Notes under the pieces: generated by a model
Seen by the model: only the letters and a program-made list of their open reading frames with translations
Databases searched by the model: none
Told to the model about the DNA's origin: nothing
Part shown: one piece after another, positions 1-7,823 of the stretch
Numbering within the stretch: the stretch's first letter is position 1
Layout of the letters: each line of letters starts with the position of its first letter
Translations under genes and position numbers: made by a program
Source: Phascolarctobacterium sp.
Lineage (GTDB): Bacteria > Bacillota > Negativicutes > Acidaminococcales > Acidaminococcaceae
Direction of reading: 5' to 3'
DNA: 60,698 nucleotides
Assembly: GCA_004558595.1 (NCBI GenBank)
Contig: SFCN01000007.1
Location: forward strand, 1-60,698

Positions 1-1
1 T

Positions 2-694
2 GACGATATTAAAGCTTTCATCGAAATCCATATTGAGCAGGGGCCGATTTTGGAAGCAGAACATAAGGAAATAGGTATCGTTGATGTGATTGTTGGCATT
101 AAGCGAGCCCGCATCAGGATTAACGGTAGGGCGGACCATGCAGGTACTATGCCCATGCATATGCGTAAGGACGCTTTAGAGCAAGCAACGAAGGTGATTA
201 GCAAGATAGGGGACAGGGCTAGGCTGTTCCGCAATTGCGTGGCCACAGTAGGATTTTTGCAGGTGGAGCCTAATGTAATGAATATTATTCCTCAAAGGGT
301 TACCTTTGTGGTTGATATTCGCGGTGTGGATGAAGATAGCATTATGACGCAGTATTATAGTCTGCTTGCTGACCTCGATAAAATGAGCCTTGAGTCAGGG
401 CTGACGTATGAGGTAGAGAATCTTCTTTATGCCGAGCCTGTGCTGATGGATGAAGAGATTAAAGGCCATTTCGAAATGAGCTGTATTACTAGGGAGTTTG
501 AATATATGCATCTTCCTAGCGGAGCAGGTCATGATGCGCAAATTTTTGGCGCCAAGATGCCCGCAGCCATGCTTTTCGTACCCAGCGCTGGGGGAAGAAG
601 CCATTGCCCAGAGGAAAAAAGTGAGGCCTCGGACCTTGCCAAAGCGGTGCTGGTTGCCTATGATGCTGTGCAAACTATGAGTAGGCTGAAGTAA
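2..694 (+). CDS. M20-family zinc amidohydrolase, 3' part (allantoate / N-carbamoyl-amino-acid hydrolase type)
   Basis: The reading frame is open from the left edge, so the start and roughly the first half of the protein are missing. The visible part begins just before the motif HIEQGP, which is diagnostic of the AllC/HyuC branch of M20 metallopeptidases, and continues with GRADHAGTMPM, the start of the dimerisation (lid) domain. A late GAGHDAQ segment carries the conserved metal-site His-Asp of the family. These enzymes hydrolyse allantoate, ureidoglycolate or N-carbamoyl amino acids in the cytoplasm, releasing ammonia. The exact substrate cannot be read from this fragment. No promoter or operon partner is visible in the window. 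Confidence 0.85.
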   Translation, partial: DDIKAFIEIHIEQGPILEAEHKEIGIVDVIVGIKRARIRINGRADHAGTMPMHMRKDALEQATKVISKIGDRARLFRNCVATVGFLQVEPNVMNIIPQRVTFVVDIRGVDEDSIMTQYYSLLADLDKMSLESGLTYEVENLLYAEPVLMDEEIKGHFEMSCITREFEYMHLPSGAGHDAQIFGAKMPAAMLFVPSAGGRSHCPEEKSEASDLAKAVLVAYDAVQTMSRLK

Positions 695-853
695 GGTGAT
701 GAGGAAGTGTATTTAAAGAAGATAATCAGTGAAGCTGGAAAATAGATAGCGTCATAACATCGAAGTTTAAAAAAATTTGACCTTTGCTGTGTGAGTGATT
801 ACCATTTCAATCTGTGTACCCATAAAAATGTTTATATGAAAGAAGGTTGGAGC

Positions 854-910
854 ATGAAGAAAATAGTATTCATTGTTGGTTCTTTGCGTAAAAAATCTTT
901 GAATCGTTGA
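854..910 (+). pseudogene. Remnant of an NADPH-dependent FMN reductase gene (N-terminal stub)
   Basis: An 18-codon frame reads MKKIVFIVGSLRKKSLNR and then hits TGA. The GSLRKxSxNR signature is the flavin-phosphate loop at the very N-terminus of NADPH-dependent FMN reductases (about 180 residues when intact). A good ribosome binding site (GGTTGGAGC) still precedes the ATG. After the stop the sequence degenerates over about 90 bases before the next gene, so the rest of the reductase seems to have been deleted. The family call rests on this short motif only. Confidence 0.55.
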
Positions 911-1007
911 ACATGGCAGCAGGATTATTGGTAATTGATTGTTTTGTGGAATCCTTCCCCAATGTAAAAATAAGTATGTAGATTTCATCCCAGGAGTGAG
1001 ATAGTCC

Positions 1008-1694
1008 ATGTTATACCCTCTGCTTGAACAGTATGATATAGACTGTAAAAGGGCAATTGCATATGGATTTATCAGGACGGAAGCTGGCTTGGAGCTCAAA
1101 AAGGAATTACCAGGTGTGGGCCTTTATGCCATATTCGTTATTGCCGGTAAAAGCTTTGAAGTCAATGTCTTCGATGCCGATACTGATGAAGAATATTTAC
1201 CCTTTAATGTTTTGGACAATATTACTGGCTTTGTTACTGGGATAAGGGAACAGGTGGAGGATTTAGTGCAGGAGATTAAAGAAAAATGCCTGCTCAATTC
1301 CAATATGAAGCTGAGGCTAATGGAGTATTGCGAAAGAAAATTTGGCACGGAGCCGGAGGCTCCGTGGGAGGATTCGCCTGATGCCTACACATTCAAAACT
1401 GCCAAAAGAAACAAATGGTACGCTTTATTTATGACCATACATTATAAAAGCTTAGGACTAGCGGCTAAAGGAACGTTGGATGTGGTAAATATTAAGCTGC
1501 CGCCGGAAAAGGTACTGGACCTTATCGACAGGGTGCATTTTTATCCGGCCTATCACATGAATAAAAAGCACTGGATAACGATTGTTCTAGATAAAGAAGT
1601 AGATGAGCCCTTGGTACAGCAGCTTTTAGAGGAGAGTTATGGATTGGTTGAGAAGCTTAAAAAAGAGGCATTTCCCGTTGGAAGGGAGAGCTAG
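1008..1694 (+). CDS. MmcQ/YjbR family protein
   Basis: A 228-residue cytoplasmic protein. The C-terminal half (about residues 110-225) matches the YjbR/MmcQ fold, which resembles a double-wing DNA-binding domain: it contains KWYALF, then NIKLPPEKVLDLID and the FYPAYHMNKKHWITIVLD segment typical of the family. The N-terminal 100 residues form the extra domain seen in longer Firmicutes members. The biochemical role of the family is not established. The ATG is the first possible start because an in-frame stop lies two codons upstream. It sits between two decayed genes (854-910 and 1722-1859), so it may itself be a survivor in an eroding region. Confidence 0.75.
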   Translation: MLYPLLEQYDIDCKRAIAYGFIRTEAGLELKKELPGVGLYAIFVIAGKSFEVNVFDADTDEEYLPFNVLDNITGFVTGIREQVEDLVQEIKEKCLLNSNMKLRLMEYCERKFGTEPEAPWEDSPDAYTFKTAKRNKWYALFMTIHYKSLGLAAKGTLDVVNIKLPPEKVLDLIDRVHFYPAYHMNKKHWITIVLDKEVDEPLVQQLLEESYGLVEKLKKEAFPVGRES

Positions 1695-1721
1695 AGAGGT
1701 AATTCGTCAAATAAAATGCTA

Positions 1722-1859
1722 ATGGAAAAGTTTATTGTAGAAGATATTCCTGCTGTGCTGTGGGGAGAGCCTTCTGCTAAAATCTACATTTATGTGCATG
1801 GCAAGCAGGGATATAAAACCGTATCTGATTGTTATGCTTCGCCTCCGCGGCACCAATAA
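1722..1859 (+). pseudogene. Remnant of an alpha/beta hydrolase gene (N-terminal stub)
   Basis: A 45-codon frame reads MEKFIVEDIPAVLWGEPS and then KIYIYVHGKQGYK before diverging and stopping. The strand-plus-HGKQG pattern is the N-terminal beta strand and oxyanion-hole loop of small alpha/beta hydrolases found in many Firmicutes, which are normally 200-250 residues long. The nucleophile elbow and the rest of the domain are absent. No convincing ribosome binding site is directly upstream. Best read as a truncated relic. Confidence 0.5.
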
Positions 1860-1869
1860 ATAGGTAAAT

Positions 1870-1906
1870 ACTGGTTGAATCCTCAGCAGGAATCAACCAG
1901 TTTTTT
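1870..1906 (+). terminator. Rho-independent terminator
   Basis: An inverted repeat of 13 bp with one mismatch (ACTGGTTGAATCC / GGAATCAACCAGT, loop TCAGCA) is followed directly by six Ts. It probably ended the transcript of the decayed hydrolase gene. Confidence 0.8.
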
Positions 1907-2113
1907 ATGGCCCATAGATGTGGCGAAGATAAAAGCGAACGTTCTTTTCGGTAACTACAGGTTACCCATAAAAATATACTATATTTGTAGCCGTACAGTG
2001 GACGAAAAGAAGCGCCCTGCGGTGGGCACAGTGTTTGCAGTTTTTTGCGTGAAGAATTGCTAAAATATTTTTCTCTTTCTCTAGTCGGCTGGCTTTTACA
2101 GGGTAAAGCTAAC

Positions 2114-2164
2114 GCCCCAGTGCGGCGAGGTGATTGTGGTAATCACTGCTCGCTACGCTGGGGC
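2114..2164. repeat. Long imperfect hairpin in a gene-free stretch
   Basis: GCCCCAG (2114-2120) pairs with CTGGGGC (2158-2164), GCGAG with CTCGC and GTGATT with AATCAC, leaving a small apical loop. The sequence is followed only by ACTTTTATG, so it is a weak terminator at best. The region from 1907 to 2243 holds no credible gene; short open frames across it overlap this hairpin or the terminator. It may be a small mobile palindrome or a structured RNA. Confidence 0.5.
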
Positions 2165-2243
2165 ACTTTTATGTTTCTGAGGGGAAGGGGCAATATATGT
2201 CACAAGAAATGCACAACTATTTCTAGCGTGAGGGCAGGGAAAA

Positions 2244-2252
2244 TGATATAAT
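2244..2252 (+). promoter_or_regulatory. Extended -10 promoter for the nfeD-floA run
   Basis: The sequence TGATATAAT is a perfect -10 box with the extended TGn element. No good -35 box lies 17 bp upstream, which is normal for extended -10 promoters. It would give a leader of about 125 bases before nfeD. Confidence 0.5.
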
Positions 2253-2384
2253 AAAGTGTAGCTTTGTGAGAAAAACTATGGGATGGTGTTTGTAAGTAGG
2301 CATGCACTCATGGAAGTGTTGACAGTGCCACGAAGTATGTTGAGCGAAGCTAAGTCTATGCAAGTGTTAAGAGGGAGGTATGCT

Positions 2385-2858
2385 ATGCCTATAGAATATT
2401 ATCTTTTGATCGCTGGCGTAATTTTGATGAGCGTGGAGCTTGCTGTGCCGGGCTTTGGCATTTTCGGCATCGGTGGACTGCTCTGCTTGACCGGCGGTGG
2501 TTACTACCTTTTGGGTGGTGGCTTGGCAGCCTTGACCGTGCTCTTAGGCTTCTACATTCTGGTAGCCCTAGTGATCGCCTTTCTATGCCTGTACCTGCCA
2601 AGGGAGAGCAAATGGAATCCCTTCGTACTCTGGGATAAGCAGCAAAATAGCGCTGGTTATACTGGTGGCAGCGATTTTTCAGCTCTTTTGGGGAAGCAGG
2701 GGGTCGCCCTTACTACCCTACGGCCTGCAGGAACGGCGCTGATAGAAGGCAAGCGTTACGATGTCAGCAGCCTAGGTGATTTTCTGTCGAAGAATAGTAA
2801 AATTGTTGTGAGCAAGGTGGAAGGCAGTAAGCTTTTCGTGGATTTAGTAAAGGAGTGA
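2385..2858 (+). CDS. NfeD-like membrane protein (short form)
   Basis: A 157-residue protein with several hydrophobic segments in the first 75 residues (ending at YLPRES) followed by a soluble C-terminal domain with the beta-barrel (OB-fold) pattern of NfeD: GKQGVALTTLRPAGTALIEGKRYDV is its hallmark strand-turn region, here split over two strands. It lacks the ClpP-like protease half of long NfeD proteins. Short NfeD proteins are partners of flotillins in membrane microdomains, and floA follows six bases downstream. The start was set at the ATG behind GAGGGAGG; the frame is open 34 codons further upstream but without an equally good binding site. Confidence 0.85.
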   Translation: MPIEYYLLIAGVILMSVELAVPGFGIFGIGGLLCLTGGGYYLLGGGLAALTVLLGFYILVALVIAFLCLYLPRESKWNPFVLWDKQQNSAGYTGGSDFSALLGKQGVALTTLRPAGTALIEGKRYDVSSLGDFLSKNSKIVVSKVEGSKLFVDLVKE

Positions 2859-2864
2859 TTGCGC

Positions 2865-3884
2865 ATGGATTTATTGTTTAGCGCTATTTTTGGCAGTGGT
2901 TTTATGTTTATTTTGGCCATAGCCGGTATTGCCATTTTCTTGAATTTTGTGCCGCTGGGGCTGTGGATCAGCGCTATTGCGGCCGGTGTTAACGTGGGTA
3001 TTTTTAATTTGATTGGTATGCGTCTGCGCCGGGTGCCCGCTTCCCAAATCGTGCTGCCATTGATTAAGGCTAATAAGGCAGGCTTGGATGTTAATGTAAA
3101 TCAGCTGGAGGCCCATTATCTGGCTGGCGGTAATGTGGACAGAGTAATTGACGCATTGATTGCTGCTCATAGAGCGCAAATCGATCTGACCTTCGAGCGT
3201 GGCTGCGCCATTGATTTGGCTGGTCGTAATGTGCTAGAGGCCGTGCAAATGAGCGTTAACCCTGAGGTTATCGAAACTCCCGTGGTCAGCGCCGTGGCTA
3301 AGGATGGTATCGAGCTAAAGGTTAAGGCTCGCGTAACCGTGCGCGCGAATATCGACCGTTTGGTAGGCGGCGCCGGTGAGGCTACCATTATCGCTCGCGT
3401 AGGCGAGGGTATTGTTACTAACGTAGGCTCCAGCGATGACCACAGCAAGGTACTGGAGAACCCCGATTTTATTTCTAAAACCGTATTGGACAAGGGCTTG
3501 GATGCAGGCACTGCCTTCGAGATTTTGTCCATTGATATTGCGGATGTGGATGTGGGCCGTAATATAGGCGCTGCGCTGATGACCGACCAAGCGGAGGCCG
3601 ATAAGCGCATTGCTCAGGCTCGCGCTGAAGAGCGCCGCGCCATGGCGGTGGCTAAGGAGCAGGAAATGAAGGCCTATACCCAAGAGATGCAGGCCAAGGT
3701 TGTGGAGGCCCAGGCCAAGGTGCCGGCGGCCATGGCAGCTGCTCTGGAAAGCGGTCGCTTGGGCGTAATGGATTATTATCGTTTGAATAATATTCAGGCC
3801 GATACCCAAATGCGCAAAACCATCGCCGAGGTAAGCCCGGAGGGCGTGACCGGAGAAGGAGCCGACAAGCCCGCTGGTAAATAA
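2865..3884 (+). CDS. floA: Flotillin-like protein FloA
   Basis: A 339-residue protein: an N-terminal membrane hairpin (about residues 5-45), the conserved AHRAQIDLTFERGCAIDLAGR stretch of FloA broken over residues 100-120, a SPFLOT-like core and a C-terminal charged coiled coil rich in Glu-Ala-Lys (about 240-290). FloA organises lipid-associated membrane platforms in Firmicutes and influences fluidity, signalling and secretion. The ATG lies nine bases behind AGGAG, better placed than the overlapping TTG two codons earlier. It is in the usual pair with nfeD; the third gene of the set is the unknown protein at 3896. Confidence 0.95.
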   Translation: MDLLFSAIFGSGFMFILAIAGIAIFLNFVPLGLWISAIAAGVNVGIFNLIGMRLRRVPASQIVLPLIKANKAGLDVNVNQLEAHYLAGGNVDRVIDALIAAHRAQIDLTFERGCAIDLAGRNVLEAVQMSVNPEVIETPVVSAVAKDGIELKVKARVTVRANIDRLVGGAGEATIIARVGEGIVTNVGSSDDHSKVLENPDFISKTVLDKGLDAGTAFEILSIDIADVDVGRNIGAALMTDQAEADKRIAQARAEERRAMAVAKEQEMKAYTQEMQAKVVEAQAKVPAAMAAALESGRLGVMDYYRLNNIQADTQMRKTIAEVSPEGVTGEGADKPAGK

Positions 3885-3895
3885 GAGGTAGCGCT

Positions 3896-4495
3896 ATGTT
3901 TGATTTATTAGATAATCTGGTGCCCATGGTGATTATGTTCATGCTGCTGCGTGGCATTTTGGACGTGCTTTTTGGCAAGAAAAAGCGTCGTCCTGATGAA
4001 GCAGAGGAGGGTGATGAGCTGCCGCCCGATTATGAGGGCGAGAGGCAGCCCCAGCCTGAGTATGAAGCCCATACGAAGCCGGAGCCCCAAGAGAAGAAGC
4101 CTGATTTGGCTGCCGAGTTTGAGCGGCGCTTGAAGAAGCGCCAGCAGGGGCAGCAGGAGACAGCTGGGGAAGCGCAGAGGGTGCGTCAGGATAAGCAAAG
4201 GGTTCATCACGATGCAGAGACTCACCATGAGGGCAAGGGGCGTGTACATCGTGAAAACGAAGCCCTGCAGCATGAAAAGAGCAAGGTTTATCGTGACCCC
4301 AGAGGTGACTATAGCTATAATGAGGAGCGCTTTAACAAGGAGGCTGCGGCCTTCAGCGCTTATTATGCTAAGCAGCAGGAGCAGGATCAGCCAAGGGTTA
4401 AGCTAAAGCATGCCGCTTTGGTTAATGGTTTTATTATGGCTCAGGTACTGGACAAGCCCAGAAGCTTAAAGCCCTATGGTACTGAAGAATTATAA
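3896..4495 (+). CDS. Unrecognised membrane-anchored, charged protein encoded after floA
   Basis: A 199-residue protein of unknown function. Residues 1-27 form one hydrophobic segment followed by GKKKRR, suggesting a single N-in or C-in anchor with a cytoplasmic tail. Residues 30-140 are low complexity, rich in Glu, Lys, Arg, Gln, Pro and His, probably disordered. The last 60 residues look folded and end in LVNGFIMAQVLDKPRSLKPY, a short hydrophobic helix plus a Pro-Arg/Lys motif that I have the impression recurs at the ends of small Negativicutes proteins. It starts 11 bases after floA with GAGGTAG as binding site, so it is very likely cotranscribed and may act at FloA/NfeD membrane sites. Confidence 0.7.
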   Translation: MFDLLDNLVPMVIMFMLLRGILDVLFGKKKRRPDEAEEGDELPPDYEGERQPQPEYEAHTKPEPQEKKPDLAAEFERRLKKRQQGQQETAGEAQRVRQDKQRVHHDAETHHEGKGRVHRENEALQHEKSKVYRDPRGDYSYNEERFNKEAAAFSAYYAKQQEQDQPRVKLKHAALVNGFIMAQVLDKPRSLKPYGTEEL

Positions 4496-4591
4496 GCTCT
4501 AGCTATTTATAAAGGGAGAGAAAATGTTGTAGTTTAGCATCCTTTTGGCAAGAAGAGGGTGCTGGTGGAGATTTAAGGAGATGTGTGTATT

Positions 4592-6064
4592 ATGCTGGAA
4601 AAGCTGGATATGAAGAAAAAGCTGTCCAAGGCTGATTATAATGCCGTGATGGACGAGCTGGGGGAACGCCTTGGTCAGGTGCAGCGTATGGCTAGAGAGG
4701 CCAAGAAGCCCATTATTATTGTTTTCGAGGGCTGGCGTGGCGCTCGGCGTAGCGCCATCATCAACACTATGATGCAGCAAATGGACGCTCGTGGCTTTGA
4801 TGTTTATTCCACGGTTCGCATGAGCGAGGAGGAGCATAATCAGCCCTTTTTTACCTTTTTTTGGCAGCATTTGCCTGCCTTGGGTAATATCGCTGTGTAC
4901 CATCGCAGCTGGTATTATTTAAAAACGGCCAATGAAGTGGCCTGTAAGGAGGGTAACGCTAGCTGCTGCCAGTTCATCTCCTATGACCATATCAACACCT
5001 TCGAAAAAATGCTAACCGATGATAATTACATCATCCTGAAATATTTTCTGCATTTATCCAATAACCAGCAAAAGGAAAATATCGCTAAAAATGCCAAGAC
5101 CTTGGGCAAGGCTTGGCGGGATGTGAGCCCTGCTATCGATGAAAGCGATAAATATGAGGAATATTTGGAGCGTTATGAAAAGATGCTGGAGGCCACCGAT
5201 AAGGTGAACGCTCCTTGGCATTTGATCGCCGCGGACGACCGTCGCAGCGCGGAAATAGAAATCATCACCTCCATTGTGGAGACCGTGGAAAAGGCCGTTA
5301 ATACTCCGGTAGCGGCTCCTGCAGCGGTGATTCGTCCCAATACTAAATATGATGTCTTGGGCAAAATCAACGCGACTCAGGAGCTGAGCAAGGAGGATTA
5401 CAAGAAGGAGCTGGACAAATACCAAAAGCGTTTAAAGCAGCTGCAGATTGAAATGTTCAAGGCTCAAATCCCCACCGTCATCTGCTTTGAGGGCTGGGAC
5501 GCCGCGGGTAAGGGCGGTGCTATCCGTCGCTTGACCGCTGCGCTGGACCCCTTGGGCTTTAGCGTGCATCCGGTATCGGCCCCCAATGTGGTGGAGCGCC
5601 AATTCCACTATCTATGGCGCTTCTGGGTACATTTGCCGGAGCCTGGCAATATCGCCATCTTCGACAGAACCTGGTATGGTCGGGTCATGGTGGAGCGTAT
5701 AGAGGGCTTCGCCAAGGATTACGAATGGCAGCGGGCCTACGATGAAATCAAGGATATGGAGCTGCAGTGGGCGGAGCACGGCTTTGCTATCGCCAAGTTC
5801 TGGCTGCAAATCGACAGCGATGAGCAGCTACGTCGCTTTAACGACCGCCAAAATGACCCCATGAAGCAATGGAAGATTACCGAAGAGGATTGGCGTAATC
5901 GTGAAAAGTGGGATGCCTATGAGGAGGCCGTCAATGAAATGCTGGTGCGCACGGACACTTCCTATGCGCCCTGGACCGTGGTGGAGGGCAATAATAAATA
6001 CTTTGCTCGCCTGAAGGTTTTAAAGACCATTGTTGATTTGTTCGAAAAGAAGCTGGGAAAATAA
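4592..6064 (+). CDS. Two-domain PPK2-family polyphosphate:nucleotide phosphotransferase
   Basis: A 490-residue protein made of two PPK2 domains in tandem, the architecture of polyphosphate:AMP phosphotransferases. The C-terminal domain has an intact P-loop EGWDAAGKGGA (about residues 300-310) and the Walker B-like FDRTWYGR (about 356). The N-terminal domain keeps the fold (YHRSWYYL in place of FDRTWYG) but its P-loop reads EGWRGARRSA near residue 45, without the lysine. Family members move phosphate from polyphosphate to AMP or other nucleoside phosphates in the cytoplasm. The start was placed at the ATG 11 bases after AAGGAG; a GTG three codons earlier is too close to it. Confidence 0.85.
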   Translation: MLEKLDMKKKLSKADYNAVMDELGERLGQVQRMAREAKKPIIIVFEGWRGARRSAIINTMMQQMDARGFDVYSTVRMSEEEHNQPFFTFFWQHLPALGNIAVYHRSWYYLKTANEVACKEGNASCCQFISYDHINTFEKMLTDDNYIILKYFLHLSNNQQKENIAKNAKTLGKAWRDVSPAIDESDKYEEYLERYEKMLEATDKVNAPWHLIAADDRRSAEIEIITSIVETVEKAVNTPVAAPAAVIRPNTKYDVLGKINATQELSKEDYKKELDKYQKRLKQLQIEMFKAQIPTVICFEGWDAAGKGGAIRRLTAALDPLGFSVHPVSAPNVVERQFHYLWRFWVHLPEPGNIAIFDRTWYGRVMVERIEGFAKDYEWQRAYDEIKDMELQWAEHGFAIAKFWLQIDSDEQLRRFNDRQNDPMKQWKITEEDWRNREKWDAYEEAVNEMLVRTDTSYAPWTVVEGNNKYFARLKVLKTIVDLFEKKLGK

Positions 6065-6088
6065 GGCTGAATTAGTGAGGTACAAGCT

Positions 6089-7822
6089 TTGTCCTGGAAG
6101 ATAAAAAACTACTTACAAGATTTACGAGCTATGGAGGAGGGAGCCCAGCGCTTTGCACCGGGGCTCCGCCATCCGGTAGCTTTTATTTATCCCAATGTGT
6201 ATCATTTGGGGATGTCCAATCTGGGCATGCATATTTTGTATCAGATGATTAACGCCCGGGGGGACAGCGCCTGCGAGCGTTTCTTTTTGCCGGAGCGTCG
6301 TCTTATGGACGAGCATGTGAAGAGCAAAACCCCCTTGCTCAGTATAGAAAACGGCAAGCCCCTAGCAAATTTTCCTGTCATTTTCGTCATGCTGTCCTTT
6401 GAAATGGACTATGATAATTTACTCACGGTGCTGGACTTGGGTAATATTAAGCTGCGAGCGGCGGAGCGCAAGGAGCGCGAGCCGCTGGTGATTATCGGTG
6501 GGCCCTGCGCTACCTTTAATCCGGAGCCGCTGGCCACCGTAGCCGATGCCTTCGTTATTGGCGAGGGTGAGGACACTGTGCAGCGGATTTTGGATGTTGT
6601 CTATAGCGCTAGTAGTAAGGCTGAACGCCTGGAGCAGCTAGCGCAGCTGCCGGGCGTGTATGTGCCGTCGTTTTACGAGGCGCAATACGACGAGAACGGC
6701 AGCTTTGCGGCTTTAAACGTAAAGGCAGGTTGTAGCGCTCCTGCTACTATTAAGCGTCAGTGGGTTAAGGATATTGATAATTATCCTCACACCACGGCGG
6801 TAATGAGTAGCGGTACGGAATTCGAGGATATGTATATTGTGGAAGTGGCCCGTGGCTGTGGTCGTCACTGTCGCTTCTGCATGGCGGGCTACTGCTTTAG
6901 AAAGCCGCGGCCGCGTAAGCTAGAGCAGATCATTGCCGATATCGAGCGTCGTCCGGCTCGCACGAAAAAGGTGGGCCTCATGGGAGCGGCGGTCAGCGAC
7001 CATCCGCAAATGGCTGAGCTTACGGCTTATCTAGCAGAGCATAAGATTCAGTTTAGTGTAGCTAGCATGCGTGCGGATATGCTCACGCCGCAAATCGCAC
7101 AGGCCCTGTACGCCAGTGGGCAGCGGACTATGACCATAGCTCCCGAAGCGGGCAGCGAGCGGATGCGAGCTGCTATTAACAAGGGCATCACTGAGGAGCA
7201 TGTGCGCCGCGCTATAAGCATCGCCGCGGAGGCGGGGATGCGGCATATTAAGCTTTACTATATGATTGGCCTGCCGGGAGAAAAGGACGAGGATATCGCC
7301 GAGACCGTGGACATGATTCTGCGCATGCGGGCAGAGATGGATGGGCTGGGCTCTAAGGGTGAATTAGTTATCAGCGTCAATGGCTTTGTGCCCAAGCCCT
7401 TTACGCCCTACCAATGGGCATCTCTGTGTCCGGTGCGTACCCTGAAAAAGCGTTTTAAAATGCTCAATGATGGCTTGAAAAAGGCGAAGCATGTGAAGCT
7501 TATCACCGAGTCCCTAAAGGAAACAGTGATTCAGTCCCTGCTAGCTCGCGGTGACAGACGCTTGGGTGAGCTGCTTTTAGAGGCTCATGAGTCCGGGCAG
7601 AATCTGAAGTCAGCGCTGAAGCAGCATGGACTGGACGCTGAGGAAATGACTGAGCGAGAGCTAGCCGTGGACGCTCCCGTGCCCTGGCAGCATCTTGATA
7701 TGGGCGTGACTATGGCTTATCTGCGCCTAGAGCTAGAGCGTAGCCAGCAGGGTAAATTTACGCCCATGTGCTTCGACAATTGCAGGCGCTGTGGCGTTTG
7801 CCGCGAGGCAGAGCATAAATAA
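6089..7822 (+). CDS. B12-binding-like radical SAM protein of unknown function
   Basis: A 577-residue protein. The first 230 residues resemble the cobalamin-binding-type domain that precedes many radical SAM cores (YPNVYHLGMSNLGMHILY, then IIGGPCATFNPEP and GEGE). The radical SAM cluster motif is CGRHCRFC at residues 257, 261 and 264. Downstream GxPGE (IGLPGEKDEDI) is the SAM-binding loop region. It ends with a small Cys cluster CRRCGVC, possibly an extra metal site. This matches the uncharacterised family often found near ribosomal protein L21 and RNase G genes, or fused to a DUF2344 domain; neither is present here. TTG start, chosen because it follows GTGAGG and no better in-frame start exists. 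Confidence 0.85.
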   Translation: MSWKIKNYLQDLRAMEEGAQRFAPGLRHPVAFIYPNVYHLGMSNLGMHILYQMINARGDSACERFFLPERRLMDEHVKSKTPLLSIENGKPLANFPVIFVMLSFEMDYDNLLTVLDLGNIKLRAAERKEREPLVIIGGPCATFNPEPLATVADAFVIGEGEDTVQRILDVVYSASSKAERLEQLAQLPGVYVPSFYEAQYDENGSFAALNVKAGCSAPATIKRQWVKDIDNYPHTTAVMSSGTEFEDMYIVEVARGCGRHCRFCMAGYCFRKPRPRKLEQIIADIERRPARTKKVGLMGAAVSDHPQMAELTAYLAEHKIQFSVASMRADMLTPQIAQALYASGQRTMTIAPEAGSERMRAAINKGITEEHVRRAISIAAEAGMRHIKLYYMIGLPGEKDEDIAETVDMILRMRAEMDGLGSKGELVISVNGFVPKPFTPYQWASLCPVRTLKKRFKMLNDGLKKAKHVKLITESLKETVIQSLLARGDRRLGELLLEAHESGQNLKSALKQHGLDAEEMTERELAVDAPVPWQHLDMGVTMAYLRLELERSQQGKFTPMCFDNCRRCGVCREAEHK

Positions 7823-7823
7823 T

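Noticed and set aside
1875..2251. Two short plus-strand open frames (62 and 68 codons)
   Set aside because: One begins inside a terminator stem and the other spans the 2114-2164 hairpin; neither has a good binding site or protein-like sequence.
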